Source of the DNA: Ulvibacterium marinum
Lineage (GTDB): Bacteria; Bacteroidota; Bacteroidia; Flavobacteriales; Flavobacteriaceae
DNA: 64,000 bases
Direction: 5' to 3'
Assembly (NCBI RefSeq): GCF_003626755.1
Contig: NZ_RBCJ01000003.1
Location: 103,859 to 167,858, forward strand
Shown here: piece after piece, positions 8,759-18,398 of the stretch
How positions within the stretch are numbered: the first letter of the stretch is position 1
Layout of the letters: each line of letters begins with the position of its first letter
The notes under the pieces: generated by a model
Told to the model about the DNA's origin: nothing
The model's database searches: none
What the model saw: only the letters and a program-made list of their open reading frames with translations
Made by a program: the position numbers and the translations under genes

Positions 8759-9841
8759 TCATAGGGTCACTGTACTTAGCCTGTTCGCAATTGAATCTTT
8801 CATAAAATCCAGTTCTTCCAAGGCTTTTTGGGTGAAATCGAACAAGCTTAGGCAGCGATCCAAATTTTGGTTTTCATAAGCCACCTTATAATACACATCC
8901 CCATTAAGGTAGTCTGTCAAGGCCCTAATACCATGAAGGAATGGCATAAGTACCGCCCCCATGGGCAGTACATCAATTTCTGCTTGGGTCAAAAAAGCCC
9001 CATTCATTGCAAGCCCATCTATAAAGGAATCAAAAAGGTCCCTTCGGAATACAATATTGTCGTGATCCTGCTCATCTTCTGGAGCAGTGTTTACTATAGT
9101 ACGTATGGCATCCCCGAAGTCAAAATGGAAGAATCCGCTCATCAAGGTATCCAAATCTATCAAGCAGAGCGGTTGATCTGTCTTTTTTGAAAAAAGGATA
9201 TTGTTCAATTTGGTATCATTGTGGCAGATTCGCAATGGAAGTTCAAGATGGTCAAGTTCCTTTAAGGTCTCTAGGGTATTTTTGGCAAAGGCAATAGCAT
9301 TTTTAGCCGTATTTTGCCGATCGCTGGCTCTCATGGAAAGCGATTCATTAAATTGCTTTTTTCGCAAATTCAAATCATGGAACCCAGGTATGATTTCAAC
9401 AAAACTTTCCGGTTTGGCGGGAGAGAGTAATCGATGGAATTCACCAATGATTTTTCCCGCCCCGAAAGCGATCTTTGGATTTTCCGTGGTATTGTGAGCA
9501 AGGCTATTGTCCATATAGGTCATCAGCCGCCAATAGGTAGCGCCCTCTTTTTTATGGCTGTAATAACTTTGTCCCGTTACCGTTTGTACAAGCGAAATAT
9601 TATGGTAGTCATCGCTTTTAAGAAAGGAGAACGCCTTTTCGATATTGTTCATTATCCCAGAAACATTCGGAAATACATCATGGTTGATACGTTGCAAAAT
9701 GTAAACAGGAGCAATGCCTTCCTTTACCAAGAACGTATCGTTAATGTAACCATCTGTTAATGGCGAAAGCGAATACTCCTTCTTCGCTATGGAAAAGTTT
9801 TCTAAAAGAAAGTTGAGTTCGTTGTGGGAATAGCGGCTCAT
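8759..9841 (-). CDS. Aminoglycoside-phosphotransferase-fold sugar kinase (NahK-like)
   Basis: 360 aa from the ATG at 9841, chosen because it overlaps the upstream stop as ATGA; an ATG four codons earlier is possible. The fold is APH/choline-kinase-like: YILQRINHDVF in the N-lobe, the catalytic loop ICHNDTKLNNILF (H-N-D and N about 207-213) and the metal motif LIDLDT (about 227-232). Similarity to N-acetylhexosamine 1-kinases, together with the coupled nucleotidyltransferase, suggests phosphorylation of a sugar at C1 followed by activation to an NDP-sugar. The exact sugar is not determinable. It acts in the cytoplasm. Confidence 0.8.
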   Translation of the reverse strand: MSRYSHNELNFLLENFSIAKKEYSLSPLTDGYINDTFLVKEGIAPVYILQRINHDVFPNVSGIMNNIEKAFSFLKSDDYHNISLVQTVTGQSYYSHKKEGATYWRLMTYMDNSLAHNTTENPKIAFGAGKIIGEFHRLLSPAKPESFVEIIPGFHDLNLRKKQFNESLSMRASDRQNTAKNAIAFAKNTLETLKELDHLELPLRICHNDTKLNNILFSKKTDQPLCLIDLDTLMSGFFHFDFGDAIRTIVNTAPEDEQDHDNIVFRRDLFDSFIDGLAMNGAFLTQAEIDVLPMGAVLMPFLHGIRALTDYLNGDVYYKVAYENQNLDRCLSLFDFTQKALEELDFMKDSIANRLSTVTL

Positions 9842-10728
9842 TGTTGCGGCCAAAGAGGTGATACATACTGTCCCTTATCTGTTTTTTCTTGCAGATGGGT
9901 CACGGCCACTTCACGGTCGCTCGCATAGGTAACCCCGAACCACTCTCCACCAGAGGGTACAACTTTCACTTCTATTTCACCGGCCTGTAACATTTCCTGA
10001 ACGGTTTTTGGAATATAGAGCTCACTGGTCTTGGCCGATTCCTCATTTGAAAGGAAGCTCCGGAATTCACTTTCTATTTTGTCAAATATTGAAGGTTTAC
10101 AAATCCAAAAGTTCATACTTACCTGTTCGTCACCGGTGTACATATTTCCAGAATCGTGATCTTTTACGCCATCGCCTTCCCATTCCAGTTTCAAACGTTC
10201 ATCAACGGACAGGAGATGGTCGCCATCCACCTTGCAAACCCCTCTGGAAACCGAACCATGTTCGGAAAGGGTATCCTTTAAAGTATAGCCTACCAAGGCA
10301 AAGGTATTGTCGTTTTTATGTTCCCTAATGAAATCGGCGGCGTTTTTATAGGCAGGCTGCCCATAAAAATCGTCCGCATTGATGACTACAAAGGGATTGT
10401 TTATTACATGACGCGCAGTCCATACGGCATGCGCTGTGCCCCAAGGTTTGGGACGTTCGCCGGAAAAACTACATCCTTCCGGTAAATCGGTAACTTCCTG
10501 TGCCAATACATCCAGTTTAATATTTTCGGGCAGCCTCTTGCGAAGATGGTCGAACAAAAAAGATGTATTTTCCTTTTTGGTAATGACCACAATATGGTCA
10601 AAACCATTTTTTAAGGCATCGTATATGGCAAATTCCATTAAAAATTCACCTTTGGGTCCTAGGTCGTCAAATTGTTTCAGTTTTCCATAGCGACTTCCGC
10701 TTCCGGCAGCCATTAAAAGTAAGGTCAT
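9838..10728 (-). CDS. Sugar-1-phosphate nucleotidyltransferase-like protein
   Basis: 296 aa using the ATG at 10728, since the sequence MTLLLMAAGSGSRYGKLKQF begins the nucleotide-binding strand-loop. A longer frame to 10785 adds 19 poorly conserved residues. The GSGSRYG loop, a lysine at the LGPKGEF motif, and NADDFYG (metal-binding Asp residues) are those of the GT-A pyrophosphorylase family. Its stop overlaps the kinase start by 4 bp, so the pair is translationally coupled and probably works in sequence: kinase makes sugar-1-P, this enzyme makes NDP-sugar. The family also includes proteins of unknown specificity. Confidence 0.8.
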   Translation of the reverse strand: MTLLLMAAGSGSRYGKLKQFDDLGPKGEFLMEFAIYDALKNGFDHIVVITKKENTSFLFDHLRKRLPENIKLDVLAQEVTDLPEGCSFSGERPKPWGTAHAVWTARHVINNPFVVINADDFYGQPAYKNAADFIREHKNDNTFALVGYTLKDTLSEHGSVSRGVCKVDGDHLLSVDERLKLEWEGDGVKDHDSGNMYTGDEQVSMNFWICKPSIFDKIESEFRSFLSNEESAKTSELYIPKTVQEMLQAGEIEVKVVPSGGEWFGVTYASDREVAVTHLQEKTDKGQYVSPLWPQQ

Positions 10729-10790
10729 GTGGTTTATGTTTTTAATCTGTATAATTCCCCGATAGCCTTGCCTTGGAGTTTCCAATCATA

Positions 10791-10838
10791 CCTCCCCTTG
10801 GGGAGGTCGGAATTGCCTTTTAGCAATTCCGGGAGGGG
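10791..10838. repeat. GC-rich double hairpin, REP-like element
   Basis: CCTCCCC-TT-GGGGAGG (10791-10806) is a perfect hairpin. It is followed by GGAATTGC-CTTTTA-GCAATTCC (10809-10830), a second perfect hairpin, and then GGGAGGGG (10831-10838), which can pair with the first CCTCCCC. The unit sits in an AT-rich gap next to the nucleotidyltransferase promoter. Its shape resembles dispersed intergenic palindromes common in Flavobacteria. No other copy was seen in this window. Confidence 0.6.
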
Positions 10839-11014
10839 CAAAATATAAAATTTCTTGAAATTTTTTATTGGGGCAAAAATAGCCCTTTGAATTTAAAAAT
10901 GGTTTATATATCGATATAGATCATAATTAAGGGGATTAATACAAACAATTTTATATAGAATTTCATAATTTGAGCAACAACATAAATTCCAAAACCAATA
11001 TTTAAAATAGACGT

Positions 11015-12373
11015 ATGAGTTCAAGAAGAAGATTTATAAAGGAAAGTTCCCTAGTAGGGGCGGGAATGGTCATGGCACCTGGATTTGCCTTTGATATTTC
11101 GGGTTCAAGTCAGAATGATAAATTGAACGTAGGACTTATCGGTGCCGGATTACGGGGCACCAATCACCTTCAGAACTTGCTTCTACGCAAGGACGTAAAC
11201 GTTACTGCGGTCTGTGACGTAGACCCGGCCCGCATTTCGATCGCGAAACAAAAAATTGCGGATGCCGGTGGCAAGCCTCCCAAGACCTTTGGCAAGAATA
11301 ATTATGACTATAGGAATCTATTGGAGCTACCGGAGGTGGATGCCGTTGTCATTGCCACACCTTGGCTATGGCATGTAACCATGACCGTCGATGCCATGAA
11401 AGCCGGTAAATATGCCGGGACCGAGGTTTCAGCTGCAAATACATTGGAAGAATGTTGGGATTTGGTGAATACCCACGAGGAGACGGGTACACATATGATG
11501 ATTCTTGAAAATGTAAATTATCGGCGCGATATCATGGCTGTGCTCAACATGGTAAAACAGAATGTTTTTGGGGAATTGGTACATTTTAGATGCGGTTATC
11601 AACATGACCTTCGGGGTGTAAAATTTAATGATGGGACAACTGCCCATGGAAAAGGTGCTGAATTTGGCGAAAAGGGAAGCTCAGAGGCTAAATGGCGTAC
11701 CCACCATTCAGTAAAGCGCAATGCCGATGTTTATCCTACCCACGGCCTAGGCCCCATTGCCGTTATGGCGGATATTAACCGAGGAAACCGTTTTGTTTCT
11801 ATGACTTCCAGTGCGTCCAAGGCCATTGGACTTCATAATTATGTTGTTGAGGTGGGCGGAGAAAATCATCCTAATGCCAAGGTGAAATTCAAACAAGGTG
11901 ATGTGATTACCTCCACCATTGAAACCGCAAATGGCGAAACGATTATTGTTACCCATGATTGTAATCTACCAAGACCTTATTCTTTGGGATTCCGGGTTCA
12001 GGGAGCCAACGGACTGTGGGAGGTAGATGGCAATAGAATCTATGTTGAAGGCAAATCCGAACCACATACTTGGGATGTTGCCGACGAATGGCTAAAGAAA
12101 TATGACCATCCCTTATGGATAAAGTACGGGGAATACGCACTGGGCGCGGGACATGGTGGAATGGATTTCTTTGTTTTGAACTCCTTTGTGGAATCGGCCA
12201 AGGCGAAAGTTGCTCCGCCTATGGATGCCTATGATGCCGCGGCCTGGAGTGCGGTTACCCCGCTTTCGGAAGTATCCATAGAGAACAACGGCGCACCCCA
12301 GGATTTTCCGGACTTTACCAAGGGACTTTGGATGAAAAGGAAACCCTATAACTGGATTAAGGAAACCTATTGA
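11015..12373 (+). CDS. Gfo/Idh/MocA-fold enzyme, probable GH109 alpha-N-acetylgalactosaminidase
   Basis: 452 aa. A Tat-type signal (MSSRRRFIKESS, hydrophobic to about 27) indicates folded export. An NAD-binding Rossmann motif (VGLIGAGLRGTNHL, about 39-52) is followed by AVCDVDPAR. Features recalled from GH109 are present: MILENVNYRRDIMAVLNMV, GYQHDLRG and YPTHGLGPIA. GH109 enzymes keep a tightly bound NAD and cleave alpha-GalNAc by a redox elimination mechanism. The esterase that follows starts 6 bp after this stop, giving a likely two-gene operon for a modified glycan. A plain sugar dehydrogenase is the alternative. Confidence 0.8.
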   Translation: MSSRRRFIKESSLVGAGMVMAPGFAFDISGSSQNDKLNVGLIGAGLRGTNHLQNLLLRKDVNVTAVCDVDPARISIAKQKIADAGGKPPKTFGKNNYDYRNLLELPEVDAVVIATPWLWHVTMTVDAMKAGKYAGTEVSAANTLEECWDLVNTHEETGTHMMILENVNYRRDIMAVLNMVKQNVFGELVHFRCGYQHDLRGVKFNDGTTAHGKGAEFGEKGSSEAKWRTHHSVKRNADVYPTHGLGPIAVMADINRGNRFVSMTSSASKAIGLHNYVVEVGGENHPNAKVKFKQGDVITSTIETANGETIIVTHDCNLPRPYSLGFRVQGANGLWEVDGNRIYVEGKSEPHTWDVADEWLKKYDHPLWIKYGEYALGAGHGGMDFFVLNSFVESAKAKVAPPMDAYDAAAWSAVTPLSEVSIENNGAPQDFPDFTKGLWMKRKPYNWIKETY

Positions 12374-12379
12374 TCAACA

Positions 12380-13555
12380 ATGCTTGGAAAAGCTATGAAT
12401 ACAAACTTAAGAGCCACTCTATTTATTTTAATGGTATGCTTATCCGCTATTGCGCAAGAAGATCAACTATGCGTGGGCCATTATTGGACACCGGATCAGG
12501 CCAACCTAAAAATGAAGGAATTCGCCTCTCAATGGAGTGATTTAAAGTCTTGGGAAGAAAGGGCCGCTAAGATCAAAGAAGGAATCAAAAGTGGTATGCA
12601 ATGGGAGAAAATGCCTGAAATAACCGGGAATTTTAATCCCGTTATCCACAGTAAAAGAGAAATGGATGGATACATAGTGGAAAACATTGCGATTGAGAGT
12701 TTCCCAGGTTTTTACATAACCGGAAATCTGTATAGACCTTCTACTGGTGACGGAAAGTTTGCAGCGATTCTTAGCCCACATGGACATTTACCGGACAAAA
12801 GATTACGTGAGGATGTGCAGACCAGAGCTGCCGTTTTTGCGAGGATGGGGGCCGTAGTCTTTGCCTATGATATGCTGGGCTTTAGCGAAAGCAAACAGGT
12901 AGAACACACGATTCCCATTGCGCTTGCCCTACAGACATATAATAGTAAGCGGGTATTGGATTATCTATTGTCACGTGATGATGTGGATGTGAATCGAATT
13001 GGTATGACCGGTGGTTCCGGAGGGGCTACCCAGACCTTTATGCTCGCCGCCTTGGACAATCGTATTAAAGCGGTTGCTCCAGTTGTACAAGTTTCGGCCC
13101 ATTTTTTCGGGGGATGTGTCTGCGAAAGTGGTATGCCCGTCCATAAGGGAGAAAACCATCAGACCAATAATGTTGAGATAGCGGCATTGGCGGCACCAAG
13201 GCCACTTTTATTGGTTTCCAATGGAGCGGATTGGACGCGCAATACGCCCAGAATTGAATATCCCTACGTACAAAGGGTATATGCCCTTTACGATGCGGAA
13301 CACAAAGTAGAAAATGTGCATTTGCCTTCTGAAAAGCATGATTATGGGTATTCCAAAAGAACAGCGGTGTACAATTTTTTTGGAAACCATCTACAATTAA
13401 ACCTGGGGGCTATCCCTTATGAAAATGGATATCGAGAAGATTTTGTGACCCTACTGGGCAAGGAAGACCTAAAGGTTTTCAATAATGAACATCCCATGCC
13501 GGGGAATGCCCTAAAGGGAAATCTTAAAATCATGAAATTTTTGGAGTTTGATTGA
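12380..13555 (+). CDS. Secreted alpha/beta hydrolase, acetyl-xylan-esterase-like
   Basis: 391 aa, or 386 aa from the second ATG at 12395, which gives the better signal peptide (NLRATLFILMVCLSAIA). The nucleophile elbow is GMTGGSGGATQTF with Ser213. An HGH motif near 134-136 is suited to the oxyanion region, and KHDYGYS near 333 supplies the likely catalytic His. This matches large periplasmic esterases of polysaccharide loci that remove acetyl or other ester groups. It directly follows the GH109-like gene, so both probably act on one decorated glycan in the periplasm. Substrate specificity is unknown. Confidence 0.75.
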   Translation: MLGKAMNTNLRATLFILMVCLSAIAQEDQLCVGHYWTPDQANLKMKEFASQWSDLKSWEERAAKIKEGIKSGMQWEKMPEITGNFNPVIHSKREMDGYIVENIAIESFPGFYITGNLYRPSTGDGKFAAILSPHGHLPDKRLREDVQTRAAVFARMGAVVFAYDMLGFSESKQVEHTIPIALALQTYNSKRVLDYLLSRDDVDVNRIGMTGGSGGATQTFMLAALDNRIKAVAPVVQVSAHFFGGCVCESGMPVHKGENHQTNNVEIAALAAPRPLLLVSNGADWTRNTPRIEYPYVQRVYALYDAEHKVENVHLPSEKHDYGYSKRTAVYNFFGNHLQLNLGAIPYENGYREDFVTLLGKEDLKVFNNEHPMPGNALKGNLKIMKFLEFD

Positions 13556-13607
13556 GAGGTAATCTATCAAAATTTTAGCTACACGGACAGGGCAGGATTC
13601 CTATCAC

Positions 13608-13651
13608 CTGATAATTATCATATTTTTTTTTGTAGGCGGAAACTAAGTTTG
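13608..13651 (+). promoter_or_regulatory. FNR-like box and -7 element driving hemN
   Basis: CTGA-TAATTA-TCAT (13608-13621) is followed by ATTTTTTTT and then a perfect TAAGTTTG -7 element at 13644-13651. The -7 begins 36 bp after the box begins, the same spacing as at five other promoters here. Predicted transcription start is near 13656, 16 bp before the hemN ATG, which puts the box centre at about -41.5. Confidence 0.65.
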
Positions 13652-13671
13652 TAATTAAACAAATTACATCC

Positions 13672-15033
13672 ATGTGCGATCTCGTTCAAAAATATAATAT
13701 TCCGGGTCCCCGTTACACCAGTTATCCCACGGTTCCCTATTGGAACATCGAGACTTTTTCGGGGAAGGAATGGAAATCTACCTTGAAGCGTAGTTTTGAA
13801 GAGAGCAATTCGTCCGAAGGCATCAGTCTCTATATTCATTTACCTTTTTGTGAAAGTATGTGCACCTTCTGTGGATGCCATAAACGCATTACCAAACGGC
13901 ATGATGTTGAAGCTCCTTATATTAAGACTGTTTTAAAGGAATGGAGATTATATTGTAACCTGTTCTCGGAAAAACCGATTATTAAGGAATTACATTTAGG
14001 GGGAGGTACACCTACCTTTTTTTCGCCCCTGAATCTAAAGCGGCTTATCAACGGAATTTTCAGTACGGCCGTAAAATCGGATGGCTATGAGTTTAGTTTT
14101 GAAGGCCATCCCAATAATACCACCAAAGAGCATCTACAGGCCCTGTATGATGTAGGTTTCAGAAGGGTAAGCTATGGCATACAGGACTATAACCTAACCG
14201 TTCAAAAGGCAATTCATAGGATACAACCTTTTGAAAATGTTAAGAATGTTACGGAATGGCCCCGTGAAATTGGGTATGAGTCCATTGGGCACGATATCAT
14301 TTTCGGATTGCCCCATCAGACTTTGGCCAATATTGAACAGACCATAACCATGACCAAAGCACTAAAGCCGGACCGATTGGCTTTTTATAGCTACGCACAT
14401 GTTCCATGGTTAAGGGGCAATGGACAACGTGGCTATAGGGATGAAGATCTTCCATCGGCCGAGGAAAAACGAAAGCAGTATGAAACCGGAAAGAAACTAT
14501 TGACCAAAGCGGGGTATCATGAAATAGGCATGGATCACTTTGCACTTTCTTCAGATGGACTCTATACATCCATGGAGTCTGGAAAGTTGCATCGTAATTT
14601 TATGGGTTATACGGCTTCCAAGACTCAATTGATGATTGGTTTGGGGGTCTCCAGTATAAGTGACAGCTGGTACAGTTTTGCACAAAACGTAAAAAATCTT
14701 GAAGAGTATACCCATTTGGTGGACAATGCTATCATTCCCATTTATAGAGGCCATATTCTTACCGATGAAGACCGAATCATTAGAAGGCACATATTGAATT
14801 TAATGTGCAGATTTGGGACCTCATGGAGTGACACAGATTTACATTTCCCTGCATTGCCATCGGTATTGGATCGACTACATGAAATGGAACTGGACCAATT
14901 GATAGATATTCGCCCAAATCAAATTAAGGTGACCCAAAAGGGAAGGCCTTTTATACGTAATATTTGTATGGCCTTTGATGTCCTCCTTCATAGAAAGGCT
15001 CCAGAGACACGTTTATTTTCCATGACAGTTTAA
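13672..15033 (+). CDS. hemN: Oxygen-independent coproporphyrinogen III oxidase
   Basis: 453 aa, normal HemN length. It converts coproporphyrinogen III to protoporphyrinogen IX without oxygen, using S-adenosylmethionine. The N-terminal GPRYTSYPT motif is typical of HemN. The radical-SAM cluster motif CESMCTFC has Cys60, 64 and 67, followed by GGGTPTFF (110-117). The C-terminal HemN domain is present. An FNR-like promoter lies directly upstream, fitting induction at low oxygen. A universal stress protein gene follows after 16 bp, probably in the same transcript. Haem made by this route would feed the cytochromes and globin encoded farther along. Confidence 0.95.
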   Translation: MCDLVQKYNIPGPRYTSYPTVPYWNIETFSGKEWKSTLKRSFEESNSSEGISLYIHLPFCESMCTFCGCHKRITKRHDVEAPYIKTVLKEWRLYCNLFSEKPIIKELHLGGGTPTFFSPLNLKRLINGIFSTAVKSDGYEFSFEGHPNNTTKEHLQALYDVGFRRVSYGIQDYNLTVQKAIHRIQPFENVKNVTEWPREIGYESIGHDIIFGLPHQTLANIEQTITMTKALKPDRLAFYSYAHVPWLRGNGQRGYRDEDLPSAEEKRKQYETGKKLLTKAGYHEIGMDHFALSSDGLYTSMESGKLHRNFMGYTASKTQLMIGLGVSSISDSWYSFAQNVKNLEEYTHLVDNAIIPIYRGHILTDEDRIIRRHILNLMCRFGTSWSDTDLHFPALPSVLDRLHEMELDQLIDIRPNQIKVTQKGRPFIRNICMAFDVLLHRKAPETRLFSMTV

Positions 15034-15049
15034 CAATAAAAAAAGCAGA

Positions 15050-15880
15050 ATGATGAAAAATATTATAGTACCCATAGACTTTTCGGAACAATCGGAACAT
15101 GCACTTAAAGTAGCCGCTTCCCTGGCCAAAAAACACGGCTCGGAAATCTTGGCCCTCCATATGTTGGAGCTAAACCAGGCCATGGTCTCTTCTTCGGAAG
15201 GTTTTCATCCTGAACAGACGGTCTTTTTAATAAAATTGGCTGAGAAACGATTTTCGGACTTTCTGGATAAACCGTATTTAAAGGGAATTACCATTACCCC
15301 GATCGTAAAGCATTTTAAGGTTTTTAGCGAGGTGAACCAGGTTGCTAAAAAACACAACGCAGAACTTATAGTCATGGGGTCCCATGGAACGGATGGCCTC
15401 AAGGAGATATTTGTAGGCTCCAATGCGGAAAAGGTAGTACGGAATGCCACCATACCGGTTTTGGTCATTAAGGATGAAATGCCTGATTTTAAAATAGACC
15501 GTTTCGTTTTCGCCTGTGATTTTAGGGATGATAACTTATTGGCTTTTCAAAAAGCCAAGGACTTTGCCAAAATGCTGTCCGCAAAATTGGATTTGGTCTA
15601 TATCAACACTCCAGGGGATAATTTTTTGAGTACCAAAGATGCCTACGATCGCATAAATAAGTTCCTGAGAAAATCCAATACAGGTATGGAAGTTGAAATT
15701 TACAATGATTATAGTGTTGAAAAAGGTATTCTTAACTATAGTGAGATGAGCGGTGCGGATATCATTGGGATTTCCACCCACGGGCGGAAAGGACTTTCCC
15801 ATTTCTTTATGGGCAGTATTGGGGAAGATTTGGCCAACCACTCAAAAATTCCAGTAGTTACTTTTAAGATTAGTAATTGA
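15050..15880 (+). CDS. Tandem universal stress protein
   Basis: 276 aa with two UspA domains (about 1-145 and 150-276). The first carries the ATP-binding signature VMGSHGTDG followed by VGSNAEKVV. The second carries GISTHGRKG with MGSIGEDLA. No signal peptide, so cytoplasmic. It lies 16 bp downstream of hemN, with a terminator-like hairpin just after it, so hemN-usp is probably a bicistronic unit under the FNR-like box. Universal stress proteins in this position are often induced under oxygen limitation; the molecular role of this one is unknown. Confidence 0.9.
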   Translation: MMKNIIVPIDFSEQSEHALKVAASLAKKHGSEILALHMLELNQAMVSSSEGFHPEQTVFLIKLAEKRFSDFLDKPYLKGITITPIVKHFKVFSEVNQVAKKHNAELIVMGSHGTDGLKEIFVGSNAEKVVRNATIPVLVIKDEMPDFKIDRFVFACDFRDDNLLAFQKAKDFAKMLSAKLDLVYINTPGDNFLSTKDAYDRINKFLRKSNTGMEVEIYNDYSVEKGILNYSEMSGADIIGISTHGRKGLSHFFMGSIGEDLANHSKIPVVTFKISN

Positions 15881-15904
15881 TGATTTTTATGTTTCGTTGA
15901 TGCG

Positions 15905-15936
15905 AAAAGGGGGAGCCGGTTAGGTTTCCCTTTTTT
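15905..15936 (+). terminator. Probable intrinsic terminator after the hemN-usp operon
   Basis: AAAAGGGGGA pairs with TTTCCCTTTT across a GCCGG-TTAGG region, followed by a run of T to 15936. It lies 25 bp after the universal stress protein stop. Confidence 0.6.
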
Positions 15937-16097
15937 GTTTCGTTAGGAGTAAAAAAATCCCTAATTTACAGAGGTTATTCTATCGTCTGACTAGGGTTAT
16001 ACGATTTGGGTACGTATCCATACAAAACAATTTATACTTTACCACTATGAAGTTTACCACCAACAAGCTAAACCGTCCAGTGAACGGGGATTCCAAA

Positions 16098-17501
16098 ATG
16101 AAAAAAGAAGATGAGGCCAAAAGCAGACGGTCTTTTTTGAAGAAGGCCGGTTTGGGAGGTCTCAGTCTAGCAAGTTTTACTGGGGCATCTGCCCATATTG
16201 GGGATCAGATTGCCTACGCTTCCCAGAATGTTAACCGAAATTCCAGTCCTTCCGATCTTAAAATTACCGATTTGAGAATTGCGGAAATTGGAGGTGACGT
16301 GGTGTTCCGAACGCCAATTGTCCGTATTTACACCAATCAAGGTATTGTAGGACATGGTGATGTGCGCGATGGCGCCGCCAAGGAATATGCTTTGTTCCTA
16401 AAGAGTAGGCTATTGGGCGAAAATCCCTGTAACGTGGAACGCCTATTTGGTATCATTAAGCAGTTTGGGCATCATGGAAGACAAGGTGGCGGAGTATCCG
16501 GAGTGGAAATGGCATTATGGGATTTGGCCGGAAAGGCGTACAACGTTCCGGTGTACCAAATGTTAGGTGGAAAATATAGGGATAAGGTAAGGGTATACTG
16601 TGATACCACGGTTTCAAAAGACCCGGTTGAATACGCCAATAGGATGCAGGCTAGGGTAGATCAAGGGTATACTGCTTTAAAAATGGATATCGGTATTAAT
16701 TTGATCAAGGATATACCAGGAGCACTTATCAATGGTCATGAGGCGGACTATAATCCGTACCAACACCAGTCCACAAAGTATAATATGACGAAGCATCCTT
16801 TTACAAGGATACAGATTACGGAAAAAGGGGTTGATAAACTGATGGAGTATTTAGATGTGATGCGTTCCAAAATAGGGTATGATATTCCTATGGGAACGGA
16901 TCATTGGGGCCATATTGGGGTCAACGAGGCCATTAAGCTGGCAAGGGCTTCGGAGCGTTATAATTTAGCCTATATGGAAGATGTCATTCCATGGCAATAT
17001 ACCGATCAATGGAGGGAAATTACAGAGTCATCAACTACCCCAACCCAGACCGGGGAGGATATTTACAGGCTTGAAGGTGGTTTTGAGGAACTGATCAAAA
17101 CCAGGGCTGTGGATATCGTTCATCCAGACCCCAACACTGCGGGAGGTATCTTGGAAACAAAACGTATAGGCGATTTTGCTTCCAAACATGGTATTGGTTT
17201 CATGCATCACCATGCTGCTGGCCCCGTGTCTTTCCTAGGCTGTGTACATAGTGCTGCGGCTACTGAGAACTTCATGTGGCTGGAACATCATGCCGTAGAT
17301 AAAAAAGATTGGGAAAATTTGGTTACCGGTTTTGATGGGCCTATTGTAAAAGATGGTTATGTAACCGTACCGGAAAAACCAGGTATTGGTGTAGAACTCA
17401 ATGAGGAAGTGGTAAAGAAATACCTCGTCAAGGGCGAGAAACTGTTCGCACCTACCCCGGAATGGGACAAGATACGGGCATGGGATAGGCTTTGGAGTTA
17501 A
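16098..17501 (+). CDS. Exported enolase-superfamily enzyme (mandelate racemase/galactonate dehydratase group)
   Basis: 467 aa from the ATG at 16098, which places the twin-arginine motif (KSRRSFLKKAG) near the N-terminus; an upstream ATG at 16047 would add 17 residues. The barrel shows the expected acid ligands at the strand ends: GTDHWG, YMEDVI and TGEDIY, then DIVHPDPNTAGGI and a HHH cluster near the end. These enzymes abstract a proton alpha to a carboxylate and dehydrate or racemise sugar acids. A Tat signal on this family is unusual but recurs in Bacteroidetes sugar loci. It is convergent with the PIG-L gene, 8 bp apart. Confidence 0.8.
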   Translation: MKKEDEAKSRRSFLKKAGLGGLSLASFTGASAHIGDQIAYASQNVNRNSSPSDLKITDLRIAEIGGDVVFRTPIVRIYTNQGIVGHGDVRDGAAKEYALFLKSRLLGENPCNVERLFGIIKQFGHHGRQGGGVSGVEMALWDLAGKAYNVPVYQMLGGKYRDKVRVYCDTTVSKDPVEYANRMQARVDQGYTALKMDIGINLIKDIPGALINGHEADYNPYQHQSTKYNMTKHPFTRIQITEKGVDKLMEYLDVMRSKIGYDIPMGTDHWGHIGVNEAIKLARASERYNLAYMEDVIPWQYTDQWREITESSTTPTQTGEDIYRLEGGFEELIKTRAVDIVHPDPNTAGGILETKRIGDFASKHGIGFMHHHAAGPVSFLGCVHSAAATENFMWLEHHAVDKKDWENLVTGFDGPIVKDGYVTVPEKPGIGVELNEEVVKKYLVKGEKLFAPTPEWDKIRAWDRLWS

Positions 17502-17509
17502 TCCAAATC

Positions 17510-18382
17510 CTATTCTTTTTTAAGCATGGGAAACAATCTTTTGATTTCGGTTTCGGAGGGTTGTTTCCCATATTCACATATTTCAAACCCTTCTGCATGC
17601 TTTGCGTTTGCCGCCTTGGCGCCGTACCACGTTTTTAGGCACTCCAAGGTTGCCCTATTAGGTTTACGTGATCGCCAATTGGCCAAAAATTCCAATCGAC
17701 CCTTTTCGTCCTTGGGTACTTTGTCCAAATTGCCGGATGTCCAGGGAAGCCAATCAAAAAATTGGGACTCGTGTGCCGCCATGGCATGAATTTTCTGATT
17801 AAAAACATCGTCTATGATAACAGCAATATCCGGTTCAAACGGACTGGGTTTTTGAAATCTATCTTCAGAATACAAAAAAACCGGATTTTTTTCCAAGGGA
17901 GGGGTATCGGCCGCAACATTGGGAACAATGACCATATAGGCCGCATCCTGTACCAAAACCCCAGTGTACCTATGATCCGGATGGTAATCATTGGGTCTAG
18001 GGGCAATTACGATATCGGCGTTCCATTTTCGGATTTCTCGGATGACCTTTAATCTATTTTCCAAGGTCGGCATCAATTCCCCATCATGGTTGTCCAGAAC
18101 GGTATATTCCACCCCAAATCGTTTTCCGGCTTCTTTGGCCTCCGCAATTCGAATTTTGGCCAGCTCACCACCACCCATGGCATAGTGCCCCGCATCTCCA
18201 TTGGTCAAGGAGACGAATTTCACTTTGTGGCCCATTTTTGAAAAGAGAATGGCCGTACCTCCAGCATCCACATCACAATCATCGGGATGTGCCCCGAATA
18301 CAATAACATTCAACGGATCTTCTTGGGCGTACATAAACAATGAAATTAAGAGCGAACAAAGGAACAACTGATTTTTTCTCAT
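17510..18382 (-). CDS. Secreted PIG-L/LmbE-family deacetylase
   Basis: 290 aa. A signal peptide (NQLFLCSLLISLFMYA) is followed by the zinc motif GAHPDDCDVDAGG (about 31-43) and YHPDHRYTG (about 137-145), which supply the Asp/His ligands of the N-acetyl sugar deacetylase family. It would remove acetyl groups from N-acetylated sugars in the periplasm. It lies 16 bp downstream of a Gfo/Idh/MocA enzyme on the same strand, forming an apparent two-gene sugar-processing operon. Confidence 0.85.
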   Translation of the reverse strand: MRKNQLFLCSLLISLFMYAQEDPLNVIVFGAHPDDCDVDAGGTAILFSKMGHKVKFVSLTNGDAGHYAMGGGELAKIRIAEAKEAGKRFGVEYTVLDNHDGELMPTLENRLKVIREIRKWNADIVIAPRPNDYHPDHRYTGVLVQDAAYMVIVPNVAADTPPLEKNPVFLYSEDRFQKPSPFEPDIAVIIDDVFNQKIHAMAAHESQFFDWLPWTSGNLDKVPKDEKGRLEFLANWRSRKPNRATLECLKTWYGAKAANAKHAEGFEICEYGKQPSETEIKRLFPMLKKE

Positions 18383-18398
18383 AATCTATAAACTTGGA

